Shown: positions 1 through 8,703 of the stretch, in pieces
How positions within the stretch are numbered: position 1 is the first letter of the stretch
How the letters are laid out: each line of letters begins with the position of its first letter
From: Curvibacter microcysteis
GTDB taxonomy: Bacteria > Pseudomonadota > Gammaproteobacteria > Burkholderiales > Burkholderiaceae_C
Direction: 5' to 3'
DNA length: 64,000 nt
Assembly: GCF_028649455.1 (NCBI RefSeq)
Contig: NZ_JAQSIO010000001.1
Location: 744,001-808,000 of the forward strand
Notes under the pieces: model-generated
Told to the model about the DNA's origin: nothing
Database searches by the model: none
What the model saw: only the letters and a program-made list of their open reading frames with translations
Translations under genes and position numbers: made by a program

Positions 1-1
1 C

Positions 2-400
2 CAGTTCGATGACGAAGCCTTTTCTCTGCGCGGTCGCGACGAGGTGGCCGGCATGTGGCGCATGCTCTGTTCGGCCACCCGCAAAAGCGGGGCCGCGAAC
101 TGGAAGCTGGAGTTCCGCGATCTGCAGGCCGAAGGCTCACAAGGCCGCGCCCATTGGGAAGCGCATTACACCTTCAGCGCCACCGGCCGGCGCGTGCACA
201 ACATCATCGACGCTGAATTCACCTTCAACGAGGCGGGGCTGATCCTGCGCCACCGCGACCGTTTCAGCTTCTGGCGCTGGTCTCGCCAGGCCCTGGGCCT
301 GCCCGGCCTGCTGTTGGGCTGGTCGCCCTCGCTCAAGCGCAAGGTGCGCAGCACCGCTGCCGGCAACCTGCGCAAATTCCTGGCCCTTCCCCCCGCCTGA
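2..400 (+). CDS. Nuclear transport factor 2 (SnoaL-like) family protein, 5' end missing
   Basis: The reading frame is open from the first bases, so the gene begins upstream of the window; 132 residues are visible. The visible part has the antiparallel-sheet pattern of NTF2/SnoaL-like domains, with a stretch of alternating hydrophobic residues and the ending YTFSATGRRVHNIIDAEFTF followed by a basic, Trp-rich tail (FWRWSRQALGLPGLLLGW). Family members are small cone-shaped folds that are either enzymes or ligand binders, so the substrate cannot be told. It lies 37 bases upstream of the hydrolase gene on the same strand, so the two may be co-transcribed. The assignment is by overall pattern, not by a catalytic motif. 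Confidence 0.6.
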   Translation, partial: QFDDEAFSLRGRDEVAGMWRMLCSATRKSGAANWKLEFRDLQAEGSQGRAHWEAHYTFSATGRRVHNIIDAEFTFNEAGLILRHRDRFSFWRWSRQALGLPGLLLGWSPSLKRKVRSTAAGNLRKFLALPPA

Positions 401-437
401 GCCCCCGCCCTGACGCCTCTTGTTTGAAGGACGCACC

Positions 438-1343
438 ATGACCTGGTTCCAAGGCTTTGAAGAGCAACGCATCCGCACCCGGGGCGCCGAGATTCACCTG
501 CGCCAGGGCGGCAACCGCCAAGGCCCGGCCCTGCTGTTGGTGCACGGCTTTCCTCAGACCCATGCCATTTGGCACCGCGTGGCTCAGCAACTGGCCCCGC
601 ACTTCCACCTGGTGATGCCCGACCTGCGGGGTTATGGTGACTCCTCCAAACCCGTGGGGGAAGCCGACCACGCCAACTACAGCAAGCGCGCGCTGGCCCA
701 GGACCTGGTCGACGTCATGGACGCCCTGGGCTTGCCCCAGTTCCAGGTCTGTGGCCACGACCGAGGCGGTCGCGTGGCACACCGGCTGGCCCTGGACCAC
801 CCGCAGCGCGTGCGAAAGCTGTGCCTGATCGACATTGCCCCCACGTTGGACATGTACGAGGCCACGGACATGGCCTTTGCGCGGGCTTACTACCACTGGT
901 TCTTCCTGATCCAGCCCAGCCCCTTGCCCGAGCGCCTGATCGGCAGCACGCCAGCCATGGCGCGCGACTGGCTGCACAGCGCCCTGGGTGGCTGGGGCAG
1001 CCAGGGCCTGGACTGGATCGAGCCCGAGGCACTGGCCGAGTACGAGCGCTGCTTTGGCCAGCCCGAGTCCCTTCACGGGGCCTGCGAGGACTACCGCGCC
1101 AGCGCTGGCATCGACCTGGAGCACGACCGCGCCAGCCGCGCGCGCGGCGAACGCATCGCCTGCGACCTGCATGTGCTGTGGGGCGAGCGTGGCGTGGTGA
1201 ACCGCCTGTTCCAGCCGCTGGCCCTGTGGCAGGCCCAGTGCGCGGGCACGGTCACCGGCCAGGCGGTCGCGGCGGGGCACTTCATTCCTGAAGAAAAGCA
1301 CGCGCTCACCGCCCAGACGCTGCTCGATTTCTTCCAGCCCTGA
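438..1343 (+). CDS. Haloacetate (fluoroacetate) dehalogenase-like alpha/beta hydrolase
   Basis: A 301-residue alpha/beta hydrolase. The ATG at 438 is preceded by GAAGGA, and the upstream TTG at 420 has no such signal. The residues needed by fluoroacetate dehalogenases are all visible: nucleophile Asp108 in GHDRGGR, carboxylate-binding Arg109 and Arg112, Asp132 in LIDIAPT, the halide pocket His153-Trp154 (YYHWFF) and Tyr219 (CEDYRA), and catalytic His281 in GHFIPEE. The oxyanion motif HGFPQTH is near residue 36. In the family the Asp attacks the carbon bearing the halogen and water releases glycolate. Cytoplasmic, no signal peptide. Activity on a C-F bond is inferred from the pocket; related family members may prefer chloroacetate or act as epoxide hydrolases. 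Confidence 0.8.
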   Translation: MTWFQGFEEQRIRTRGAEIHLRQGGNRQGPALLLVHGFPQTHAIWHRVAQQLAPHFHLVMPDLRGYGDSSKPVGEADHANYSKRALAQDLVDVMDALGLPQFQVCGHDRGGRVAHRLALDHPQRVRKLCLIDIAPTLDMYEATDMAFARAYYHWFFLIQPSPLPERLIGSTPAMARDWLHSALGGWGSQGLDWIEPEALAEYERCFGQPESLHGACEDYRASAGIDLEHDRASRARGERIACDLHVLWGERGVVNRLFQPLALWQAQCAGTVTGQAVAAGHFIPEEKHALTAQTLLDFFQP

Positions 1344-1352
1344 CAACAACAA

Positions 1353-1374
1353 CGGCGCCCTGGGGCGCCGTTTT
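1353..1374 (+). terminator. Intrinsic terminator after the dehalogenase gene
   Basis: Perfect 8-bp stem CGGCGCCC / GGGCGCCG with a 2-base loop, followed by TTTT. It begins 10 bases after the stop codon of the hydrolase. The convergent yecA-like gene ends at 1406, so the hairpin may serve both directions. Confidence 0.85.
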
Positions 1375-1405
1375 CTGGTGTCTCAATTCAAGGCCCAGGC
1401 GCGCA

Positions 1406-2260
1406 TCAAGCGCCGTGGCATTTCTTGTACTTCTTGCCACTGCCGCAGGGGCAGGGGTCGTTGCGACCGGGTTCGGCTTCCTTGCGCAGGGTTTCCACGC
1501 GCGGGCCGAAGCTCTTCCAGAGTTGACGCAGGTCGTAGACCGCCCAGATGGCGTCACCAAATGCATCCAGTCGGGCTTGGCTCAGGCTGGGCGGGCCGTC
1601 TTCGGAGAACATCGACAGCTCTGGCTTGCCGGTGTCGTCCTCGGTCAAGGTGACGATGCGGGTCAGGGCATCGTCCAGCCACTCGGCGGCTTCCTTGTCG
1701 CGCGGAGCAGCCCAATCCTCGGGCCAGTTTTCCACGGCGAACATGAAGCCCAAGGCCCAGATCTGGCCAAACGAAGGGACTTCTTGGTCGCCCATCTCGG
1801 CCAGTTCTTCTTCGCTCAGGGTGGCAATGGCGCCACGCATGTCCATCACCTCAGGCTCGTAGCAGCGCTCGTCGCCCAGGTTGTCGACCTTGGTGTCCAA
1901 AGCGGTCTGCACTTCGTTCCAGCGGGCTTGCCACAGGCTGATGAAGCGCGCTTGCTGAGCGGCATCGGCAAACGCGGGCAAGGCGGGGATGCCGTCGGCA
2001 TCGGTCTCTTCGGCAGTGATGCCGTCACCCAACAACATGGGCAGGTACTCGGCGGGCGACAGAGGGCGGCGGTTGCAGATCACGGCGGCCATGAAGCCTT
2101 CACAGAACTCCCACTGGGGGATTTCTTCTTCGCGGCTGCGCAGGTCGTCCAGGATGGCGTCCAGTTCGTCGTAGGCCGGGGGCGGCAGGCGCTCGCCAGG
2201 CACAGGGTAAACCGCCGACTCTTCGGCTTCTGGGGTGTCAACAGGGGTCAATTCGGACAT
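1406..2260 (-). CDS. YecA/UPF0149 family protein with C-terminal SEC-C zinc motif
   Basis: A 284-residue protein. Residues about 25-230 match the UPF0149/YecA helical domain ([48 protein letters not shown]). The C terminus ends in a SEC-C zinc-binding motif, [17 protein letters not shown], also found on SecA. SEC-C domains bind zinc and in SecA contact SecB or the ribosome. The role of YecA proteins is poorly defined; a SecA-like or ribosome-associated role is inference. The gene is alone on the minus strand, convergent with the dehalogenase gene and divergent from the glutamate-synthase-like gene. Confidence 0.85.
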   Translation of the reverse strand: MSELTPVDTPEAEESAVYPVPGERLPPPAYDELDAILDDLRSREEEIPQWEFCEGFMAAVICNRRPLSPAEYLPMLLGDGITAEETDADGIPALPAFADAAQQARFISLWQARWNEVQTALDTKVDNLGDERCYEPEVMDMRGAIATLSEEELAEMGDQEVPSFGQIWALGFMFAVENWPEDWAAPRDKEAAEWLDDALTRIVTLTEDDTGKPELSMFSEDGPPSLSQARLDAFGDAIWAVYDLRQLWKSFGPRVETLRKEAEPGRNDPCPCGSGKKYKKCHGA

Positions 2261-2436
2261 GGTGGACAGCGCTGTTGCGCTTCAATAGGGGGTGGAGTCT
2301 GCGGCAGAGTGGAGGCCCGCCAGCCCCTATGATGGGGCGCAGTGCCAGCGCTCGCGGCCTGCCGCCACGGTGCCGCAGTTTACCGGGCCTGAACCGCCCA
2401 AGCCATGCCCAACCCCGTCCTCGTTCAGGAGAAGCT

Positions 2437-4104
2437 ATGTTGAAGCAGCTCAATGCCATCTACCCGGTGCGATACACCGCCCTGGGTCTGTGCGTCTTCG
2501 GCCTCATGTTGAGCCTGTTCACGTGGGTCGGCTTTGGCCAAGGCGGGGGCTTGGCCCTGGTGTTGGCGGCACTGGTGGTGTTGGGCTTGTATGACTTGCG
2601 GCAAACCCAGCACTCGGTCTTGCGGAATTACCCGGTCATCGGTCACTTGCGCTTCTTGCTGGAGTACATCCGTCCGGAAATCCGCCAATACTTCATCGAG
2701 AGTGACAGCGAGGCGGCACCTTTCTCGCGGGCACAGCGATCCTTGGTCTACCAACGTGCGAAAAGCGAGCCCGACAACCGCCCTTTCGGCACCTTGCTCG
2801 ATGTGGGCCAGCATGGCTATGAATGGATCAACCATTCGGTGGCGCCCACCACGCTGGCGTCGCATGACTTTCGCATCACCATCGGACCAGACACGGCCCA
2901 GCCCTACAGCGCCAGTGTGTTCAACATCTCCGCCATGAGCTTTGGCGCGCTGTCGGCCAATGCCATCTTGGCGCTGAACCAGGGCGCGCGACTGGGCGGT
3001 TTCGCCCACGACACCGGCGAGGGGTCGATCTCGCAACACCACCGGGTGCACGGCGGCGACCTGATCTGGGAAATTGGCTCGGGCTACTTTGGCTGTCGCA
3101 ACCCCGACGGCAGCTTCAACGCCGAGCGCTTCAGCGAGAACGCGCGCGACCCGCAGGTCAAGATGATCGAGCTCAAGATGAGCCAAGGCGCCAAGCCCGG
3201 ACACGGCGGGGTGCTGCCCGGCCCCAAGGTCACCCCTGAAATCGCTGCGGCACGCGGTGTGCCCGTGGGGGAAAGCTGTGTGTCGCCAGCCGCTCACTCG
3301 GCCTTCTCCACGCCCGTCGAAATGATGCAGTTTCTGGCCCGCTTGCGCGAACTCAGCGGCGGCAAACCCACCGGCTTCAAGCTGTGCATCGGCCACCCCT
3401 GGGAGTGGTTTGCCATGGTCAAGGCCATGCAGGTGACAGGCATCACGCCCGATTTCATCGTGGTCGATGGCGCCGAAGGCGGCACCGGCGCGGCGCCCGT
3501 CGAGTTCAGCGACCATGTCGGCACGCCCCTGCAGGAGGGGCTGCTGCTCGTGCACAACACGCTCAAAGGCGTGAACCTGCGCGACCGCATCCACCTGGGC
3601 TGCGCGGGCAAGGTGGTCACCGCCTTTGACGTGGCGCGCTTGATGGCCTTGGGCGCCGATTGGTGCAACTCGGCGCGCGGCTTCATGATGGCCTTGGGCT
3701 GCCTGCAAGCCCAGACCTGCCACAGCGGCAACTGCCCGACCGGCGTCGCCACCCAGGACCCGATTCGCCAGCAGGCTCTGGTGGTGCCCGACAAGGCCAC
3801 CCGGGTGAAGAACTTCCACAACAGCACCTTGCATGCGCTGCAGGAGCTCGTGCAGGCCGCAGGCCTGCAGCACCCACGCGACATCAGCACCCACCACATC
3901 GTGCGCCGGGTCTCGGACACCGAGGTCCGCCCCTTGAGTCAGCTGGTGTTGGACCTGCCTGCAGGCGCCCTGCTGGGGCCTGTGGATGGCCTCAGCCGCG
4001 TCTTCCGTGACTACTGGCCGCTGGCCAACCCCCACAGTTTTGCGGCCCTGCCCGCACCCACCGACGCGGCCGCCGGGGCGGCCCCCTCCACTCAGGCTGC
4101 GTAA
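2437..4104 (+). CDS. FMN-binding glutamate synthase family protein, membrane-anchored
   Basis: A 555-residue protein starting at ATG 2437 with AGGAGAAG just upstream; the longer frame upstream is not needed. Two hydrophobic segments at residues about 10-55 suggest membrane anchoring. The rest is the FMN and 3Fe-4S domain of the glutamate synthase large subunit: FNISAMSFGALSANAI, the FMN-site stretch DGAEGGTGAAP, and the cluster-binding cysteines in GCLQAQTCHSGNCPTG (C-x5-C-x4-C). It lacks the N-terminal glutaminase and the GXGXG domain of GltB, and no gltD partner is near, so a true ammonia-assimilating GOGAT is unlikely. It overlaps the last 13 bases of the convergent Crp/Fnr gene. Physiological substrate unknown. 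Confidence 0.85.
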   Translation: MLKQLNAIYPVRYTALGLCVFGLMLSLFTWVGFGQGGGLALVLAALVVLGLYDLRQTQHSVLRNYPVIGHLRFLLEYIRPEIRQYFIESDSEAAPFSRAQRSLVYQRAKSEPDNRPFGTLLDVGQHGYEWINHSVAPTTLASHDFRITIGPDTAQPYSASVFNISAMSFGALSANAILALNQGARLGGFAHDTGEGSISQHHRVHGGDLIWEIGSGYFGCRNPDGSFNAERFSENARDPQVKMIELKMSQGAKPGHGGVLPGPKVTPEIAAARGVPVGESCVSPAAHSAFSTPVEMMQFLARLRELSGGKPTGFKLCIGHPWEWFAMVKAMQVTGITPDFIVVDGAEGGTGAAPVEFSDHVGTPLQEGLLLVHNTLKGVNLRDRIHLGCAGKVVTAFDVARLMALGADWCNSARGFMMALGCLQAQTCHSGNCPTGVATQDPIRQQALVVPDKATRVKNFHNSTLHALQELVQAAGLQHPRDISTHHIVRRVSDTEVRPLSQLVLDLPAGALLGPVDGLSRVFRDYWPLANPHSFAALPAPTDAAAGAAPSTQAA

Positions 4105-4910
4105 GGGGCATTGGCCGCTTCGGCGCAGTCGCTCAACAACCCAAGCAAGGCATTGACCGAGGGGTTGCGGCGCCAGACCTGTTGGCTGTGCAAGCGCAGG
4201 AACAGGCCGCGCCAGGCGTCGAGCTGTTGCAGCTCCACACCTCGGTATTGCAAGCGCACCCAGTTGCCCCGCTCCAACTGGCCGATGTACTCGGAGAACA
4301 AGGTGCGCGACACCCCGCACAAGCGGGCAATCATCTGCTGCGACAGAGGCAGCAGCAAGCTGTTGGCCCGCATGAAGTGAGGCGCCCCGCCAGACACGGG
4401 GTTGCACAACCCCTCGGCACACAAAGCCAGCCCCCCAATCACCCGCAAAGCAGAGTTGCTGCATTTGTTGACGATCAAATGGTTGTTCTGCTGACGAATC
4501 TCGGCCGACAGCAAGGTGACCAAATGCTGGGCGAATCCGGAGTCACTGCGCAACAAAGCCAAATAAGCATGGGCTGGCAAGGTCAGCAGCTCCACATCGG
4601 TGACCGCCAGGTAGTCGACCTGGGCGCGGCCGTCACCGAGCAAATCGTGTTTGGCAAAGGAGCTGCCCCGGCCGTGCAAGGCCAAGGGGTAGCTGAGCCC
4701 CTGGTCCATGGTCACCTGCTCGGCCACGATACCGTCAATGATGTGATGCCAGTGGGTGATGGGAGCGCCAGTGCGCCAAATCAAATCGCCGGCCTTGCGG
4801 GAAATGACACGGCTCTGCTTCCCGGCCTCATAGGCCAAGGCCGTCCCCACCCCCATGGAGGAATAGACCTGTAAAGTGAAGTCATGAACGCGTTGGGTCA
4901 CCTCAAACAT
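4092..4910 (-). CDS. Crp/Fnr family transcriptional regulator
   Basis: A 272-residue protein. Residues about 40-150 form a cyclic-nucleotide-type beta-barrel (KAGDLIWRTGAPITHWHHI, LALHGRGSSFAKHDLLGDG). A C-terminal winged helix lies at about 185-235, with LPLSQQMIARLCGVSRTLF as the helix-turn-helix. The N-terminal cysteine cluster of FNR is absent, so direct oxygen sensing by an iron-sulfur cluster is not supported; the ligand is unknown. The 3' end overlaps the glutamate-synthase-like gene by 13 bases on the opposite strand, which could couple their expression by antisense transcription (inference). Confidence 0.85.
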   Translation of the reverse strand: MFEVTQRVHDFTLQVYSSMGVGTALAYEAGKQSRVISRKAGDLIWRTGAPITHWHHIIDGIVAEQVTMDQGLSYPLALHGRGSSFAKHDLLGDGRAQVDYLAVTDVELLTLPAHAYLALLRSDSGFAQHLVTLLSAEIRQQNNHLIVNKCSNSALRVIGGLALCAEGLCNPVSGGAPHFMRANSLLLPLSQQMIARLCGVSRTLFSEYIGQLERGNWVRLQYRGVELQQLDAWRGLFLRLHSQQVWRRNPSVNALLGLLSDCAEAANAPYAA

Positions 4911-5239
4911 GGTTCACCACCTGACCTGGCCACCGTGGCCGTCTGATGTGGGACCTGGTTTCAAAAGGACGTGGTGGCGCGCTATGCCGCGCAGGTGTCG
5001 TTGGTTTCATGCAAAAGCCTTGGCTGGACCAATCTGAGGTAAGCGGACTGTCGCCCCCCATGGTCGACAGCATGGGCGGTGATGACCCCCCAATGCGTTC
5101 TGCATCCCTGCGAACGCCGCTTTGGCTTTAAATCATGTTGGAGGGGGCGGCCCCCCCTTTTTTTGACGGTTCACTTTTGCACAAACAAGACGTAAAAAGT
5201 GTCTGAAGGTGCGTCGCTTTGCGACCTGAGGTAGCGAAC
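4911..5239. other. Intergenic stretch upstream of the Crp/Fnr gene
   Basis: 329 bases between the Crp/Fnr start and the PIN gene stop. No convincing conserved gene: a 61-codon plus-strand frame (4946-5131) has no family resemblance. The only clear element is a terminator-like hairpin pointing in the plus direction at its right side. Confidence 0.5.
5143..5164 (+). terminator. Terminator-like G-stem/C-stem followed by T7, no annotated plus-strand gene before it
   Basis: GGGGG, a short CGG turn, then CCCCCCC and seven T residues. This has the shape of an intrinsic terminator on the plus strand, but the nearest plus-strand gene ends more than 1 kb upstream and is followed by a minus-strand gene. 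It may end a small transcript begun in the Crp/Fnr promoter region, or simply be a homopolymer-rich spacer. Confidence 0.45.
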
Positions 5240-5755
5240 TTAGACCAACGGTGTTTCTGGCAGCAGATGCCGCTGGACATGCACCTGGGCGCTGGCCAAA
5301 CGTTTTTGCATGCAAAGGACGGCTTGGTCCTTGCTCAGCAGGTAGCCTGGGTAGGCAACGGCCAAATCGATGAACTTCTGGTCATCGGGGTCTTTGCAGG
5401 TCCAGGGGGCTTTGTCCGCCTCGGGAACGCAGGCCACATGGCGGTCGAAAGACGCCAACACAAACTCGGCGGTCAGGCCGTAAAAAGCCAGTCGGCGCAC
5501 GATTTGCGGGTAGGCCAGAACGCGCTGCAATTCATCCCGCATGGCCGCCGTGGCGACCCAGCGGTAACGCCCCGCCTCCAGCCCTTGGCGCAAGGGCCGC
5601 GAGGTGGGGTCCGCAAAGACAAAGGTGTCGAGCACCACATTGGTGTCGATGACCACCGTGACCGGGGTCAGCCGGGCCGACTGGAGCGGCAGGTGCGCAG
5701 ATGGGGCCTCCGGAGGGGGCGCCGCCGGTCCCGTGTCTGTGTGATGCGCGTTCAC
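5240..5755 (-). CDS. PIN-domain protein (putative toxin-type RNase)
   Basis: A 171-residue protein. After a disordered 30-residue head comes a PIN domain with the acidic metal-binding residues in order: VVIDTNVVLD, MRDELQRVL, DPDDQKFIDLA and a final SKDQAVL. PIN proteins of this subtype are annotated as toxin-antitoxin RNases, but no small antitoxin gene sits before or after it. The gene begins 3 bases after the stop of the RNA methyltransferase gene on the same strand, so they are almost certainly co-transcribed. A role in RNA maturation alongside that methyltransferase is as plausible as a toxin role. Confidence 0.8.
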   Translation of the reverse strand: MNAHHTDTGPAAPPPEAPSAHLPLQSARLTPVTVVIDTNVVLDTFVFADPTSRPLRQGLEAGRYRWVATAAMRDELQRVLAYPQIVRRLAFYGLTAEFVLASFDRHVACVPEADKAPWTCKDPDDQKFIDLAVAYPGYLLSKDQAVLCMQKRLASAQVHVQRHLLPETPLV

Positions 5756-5758
5756 GCG

Positions 5759-7054
5759 TCAGCCTTGTGCAGACGCCGGTTTGTCGCCCGCAGCGACCGG
5801 GGCCTTGTCACGCACCCGCCCCTGAACCATGTCAAAGCGGAACAGGCGGCACTCGATGGGGCCGTTCCACATGGGCACGCGGCGTGATTCTTTCAAACGC
5901 ATCAGGCTGGGCAGCTTGAGGTCAGGGGTCAACATCCAGGCCTGCCAGCCTGCGTAATTCTTCTTCCAGTGGCTGGCCAGTTGCGAAAAAAACTCGCCGC
6001 CGTCCTCGGTCTGCGCCGTCTCACGGCCTTGGCGCGGGCCACGCTCCAGCGAGGTGTCGCCTCGATCCTGGGCTCGGCGCCCGGCCACGCCTGCGGCCTC
6101 GATGCGCTCGCCATAGGGCGGGTTGAGCAGCATGACACCCGATCCGTCGCAAGGCGGCATGCGCTGCAAGGCGTCGCCGCCGCGCAGTTGCACGGCGTGG
6201 GCAACACCTGCGCGCTCGGCATTGCGCTGGGCAAAGTCAACCATGCGGAAGGCCACGTCGCTACCAAAAATCGGCACGGTGGGGGCACGCTCCTCGGCCT
6301 GCGCTTGTTGCAAGAGCACGTCCCAGACGTGACCCTGGAAAGGCAGCAACTTTTCAAAGGCAAATCGACGCTGGGCGCCAGCCGCCATGTTGCAGGCCAT
6401 TTGCGCGGCCTCGATGGCGATGGTGCCGCTGCCGCAGCAGGGGTCGTACAAGGGCAAAGGCTGGTCGCCCAGCGGGTCCCAGCCACTGGCGGCGATCATG
6501 GCAGCCGCCAGGGTCTCCTTCAGCGGGGCATCGCCCTTGTCCTCACGCCAGCCTCGCTTGAACAGGGGCTCACCCGAAGTGTCGATATAGAGCGTGGCTG
6601 TATCGGTGGTCAAGTGCACGTAAATTCGCACATCGGGCCACTGGGTGTTCACATCAGGGCGAACACCGGTCTTGTGACGAAAGCGATCAGCGATCGCGTC
6701 CTTGACCTTCAAGGCCGCGAAATTGAGACTGGTCAGCGGGCTGTGCTGGGCGGTGATCTCGACCTTGAAGCTTTGCTTGGTCGTGAACCAGATTTCCCAG
6801 GCGACCTGGCTGGCGGCCTCGTACAGGTCACGCTCGCTGCGGTAAGGCGTGTGCGAGAGCTGCACCAGCACGCGTTGGGTCAGGCGGCTGTGCAGGTTGA
6901 GCTTCATGGCATCTCGCCAAGAGGCCCGGGCCAGGACGCCACCGCGCCCGGTGAGCAGGTCTTGCCCGGTCAGGCCGGTGATGCGGTGCACCTCATCGGC
7001 CAAAAAGCCTTCCACGCCGGCGGCGCAGGGCATAAACAGTTGCAATTGATTCAC
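5759..7054 (-). CDS. THUMP-domain class I SAM-dependent RNA methyltransferase (RlmL-like)
   Basis: A 431-residue protein. I chose GTG at 7054 because GGGAG lies 9 bases before it and the product then begins MNQLQLFMPC, as in relatives; a GTG at 7078 would add eight residues. A THUMP region at about 45-160 is followed by a Rossmann methyltransferase with DPCCGSGTIAIEAAQMA (SAM binding) and NPPYGER (catalytic NPPY). This is the fold of the N-terminal half of RlmL, which methylates N2 of a guanine in 23S rRNA. Between NPPYGER and the C-terminal strands there is a polar insert rich in Arg, Gly and Glu (about 35 residues). Target base inferred from family only. Confidence 0.85.
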   Translation of the reverse strand: MNQLQLFMPCAAGVEGFLADEVHRITGLTGQDLLTGRGGVLARASWRDAMKLNLHSRLTQRVLVQLSHTPYRSERDLYEAASQVAWEIWFTTKQSFKVEITAQHSPLTSLNFAALKVKDAIADRFRHKTGVRPDVNTQWPDVRIYVHLTTDTATLYIDTSGEPLFKRGWREDKGDAPLKETLAAAMIAASGWDPLGDQPLPLYDPCCGSGTIAIEAAQMACNMAAGAQRRFAFEKLLPFQGHVWDVLLQQAQAEERAPTVPIFGSDVAFRMVDFAQRNAERAGVAHAVQLRGGDALQRMPPCDGSGVMLLNPPYGERIEAAGVAGRRAQDRGDTSLERGPRQGRETAQTEDGGEFFSQLASHWKKNYAGWQAWMLTPDLKLPSLMRLKESRRVPMWNGPIECRLFRFDMVQGRVRDKAPVAAGDKPASAQG

Positions 7055-7117
7055 GGTATTCACTCCCGCGCGAACCACAAGCCGGAGCCACAGCCCCGGC
7101 CCGCAGAACGGGCAAGT

Positions 7118-8701
7118 TCAGAGGGCTTTTCTCAGGTTGGCGGGGGCGATGCGCAAGGCCTCGCGGTATTTCGCCACGGTGCGGCGCGCACATTCAATGC
7201 CCTGTTCCTTGAGCATTTCCGAAATCTGGTTGTCAGACAAGGGCTTCTTGCTGCTTTCCGAGGCCACGAACTGCTTGATCAAGGCGCGCACTGCCGTGCT
7301 GGAGGCATTCCCGCCGGTTTCAGTGCCCAGCGCGGAGCCGAAGAAATACTTCAACTCGAAAGTGCCAAACGGCGTGCCCATGTACTTGGCGGTGGTGACG
7401 CGGCTGATGGTGGACTCGTGCAGACCCAGTTCATCGGCAATTTCACGCAGCACCAAGGGCCGCATGGCCAGCTCACCGTGGACGAAGAAGTTCTTTTGTC
7501 GCTCCACGATGGCGTTGGATACGCGCAAGATGGTGTCAAAACGCTGCTGTATGTTCTTGATGAACCAACGAGCCTCTTGCAGTCGCTGCTGCAGTGCGGC
7601 GTGGCCTTCGCCCTTGTGGGCGCGCAGGGCGCTGGCATAGATGTCATGCACTTTCAGGCGCGGCATGACCTCGGTGTTGAGTTGAACCCGGAAGCGCACC
7701 TGGGGACCCCGCCCCACCTTGGTGACGATGACGTCGGGCACGATGATGTTGCGCTCCACATCGACAAAACGTCGCCCTGGCTTGGGTTCCAGGCGGGTCA
7801 GAAGGGTCAGGGCGGCGCGGATGCGCTCATCACTCTCGGCACAAAGCTGCTGCAGGCGCTTGACGTCTCGGCGCGCCACCAGCTCCAGGGGCTGCACACA
7901 CAATTTGAGCGCAACCTCCAGGATTTCAGGACCAATGCCATCGATACCGCCATCATCTTGCCGCAACTGTCGCAATTGCAAACTCAGGCATTCACGCAGA
8001 TCGCGCGCCCCCACCCCCACAGGCTCCAGGGTTTGCAGCAGCCGCAAGGCCACGGTGAAGTGATGTACCAGCTCTTCGACCTGCTCCTCGTCGTCGCCAG
8101 CCAAGCCGCGGGCCAACTCCTCGAGCGGGTCTTCCAGGTAACCGTCGTCATTGAGCGATTCAATCAGGAAGCGCAGCGCCGCTGAGTCTTCGACAGACAA
8201 GCGCAGCGCCAAGGCCTGGCGGTGCAGGAACTGCTGCAGGGACTCCTGGCTGCGGGCCAGCTCGGTGGCGTCCACCTCTCCGTCTTCACCGAGGTTATTG
8301 CGGCTGGGGGGCGCATCGCTGCCCCATTCGCTGTCATCGGGCGCCAAATCGACCTGGCCATCCCCCTCCCAGCTCGGATCGTCGTCGCCCACGCTGGAGG
8401 ACACCTCGGCTTCGCTGCTGGTGGGACTTTCGCTCGGGGTGAGGCTGTCTTTGGGCAGAACGGCGGCGGACTCTTCAAAGCTGGTCTCTTCGTCGCGCGC
8501 GGGGGTGTCGGCCTGGGTCAGGCCGAATTCCTCGCGCGCAGCTTCTTCGCTGCTGAGCTCAAGGAATGGGTTTTCGTCGAGCATCTGCTCGACTTCCTGG
8601 CTCAATTCCAGGGTGGACAGCTGCAGCAGCCGGATCGATTGCTGCAATTGCGGCGTGAGCGCCAGATGCTGCGAAACGCGTAAGGAAAGGCCCTGTTTCA
8701 T
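7118..8701 (-). CDS. rpoN: RNA polymerase sigma-54 factor RpoN
   Basis: A 527-residue protein beginning MKQGLSLRVSQHLALTPQLQ, the glutamine- and leucine-rich activator-interacting region I. An acidic region II follows (about 50-150), then the core-binding region, a helix-turn-helix and the C-terminal RpoN box ARRTVAKYRE that reads the -24 element. I chose ATG 8701, two bases after the lptB stop, over the GTG at 8707, which overlaps that stop. RpoN directs core polymerase to -24/-12 promoters opened by AAA+ activators such as NtrC. A candidate sigma-54 promoter lies at 59148-59164 in this window. Co-transcription with lptA-lptB is the usual proteobacterial arrangement. Confidence 0.97.
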   Translation of the reverse strand: MKQGLSLRVSQHLALTPQLQQSIRLLQLSTLELSQEVEQMLDENPFLELSSEEAAREEFGLTQADTPARDEETSFEESAAVLPKDSLTPSESPTSSEAEVSSSVGDDDPSWEGDGQVDLAPDDSEWGSDAPPSRNNLGEDGEVDATELARSQESLQQFLHRQALALRLSVEDSAALRFLIESLNDDGYLEDPLEELARGLAGDDEEQVEELVHHFTVALRLLQTLEPVGVGARDLRECLSLQLRQLRQDDGGIDGIGPEILEVALKLCVQPLELVARRDVKRLQQLCAESDERIRAALTLLTRLEPKPGRRFVDVERNIIVPDVIVTKVGRGPQVRFRVQLNTEVMPRLKVHDIYASALRAHKGEGHAALQQRLQEARWFIKNIQQRFDTILRVSNAIVERQKNFFVHGELAMRPLVLREIADELGLHESTISRVTTAKYMGTPFGTFELKYFFGSALGTETGGNASSTAVRALIKQFVASESSKKPLSDNQISEMLKEQGIECARRTVAKYREALRIAPANLRKAL

Positions 8702-8703
8702 GC

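Noticed and set aside
5240-5755. A toxin-antitoxin module
   Set aside because: No small antitoxin gene is present on either side; only the PIN protein is seen.
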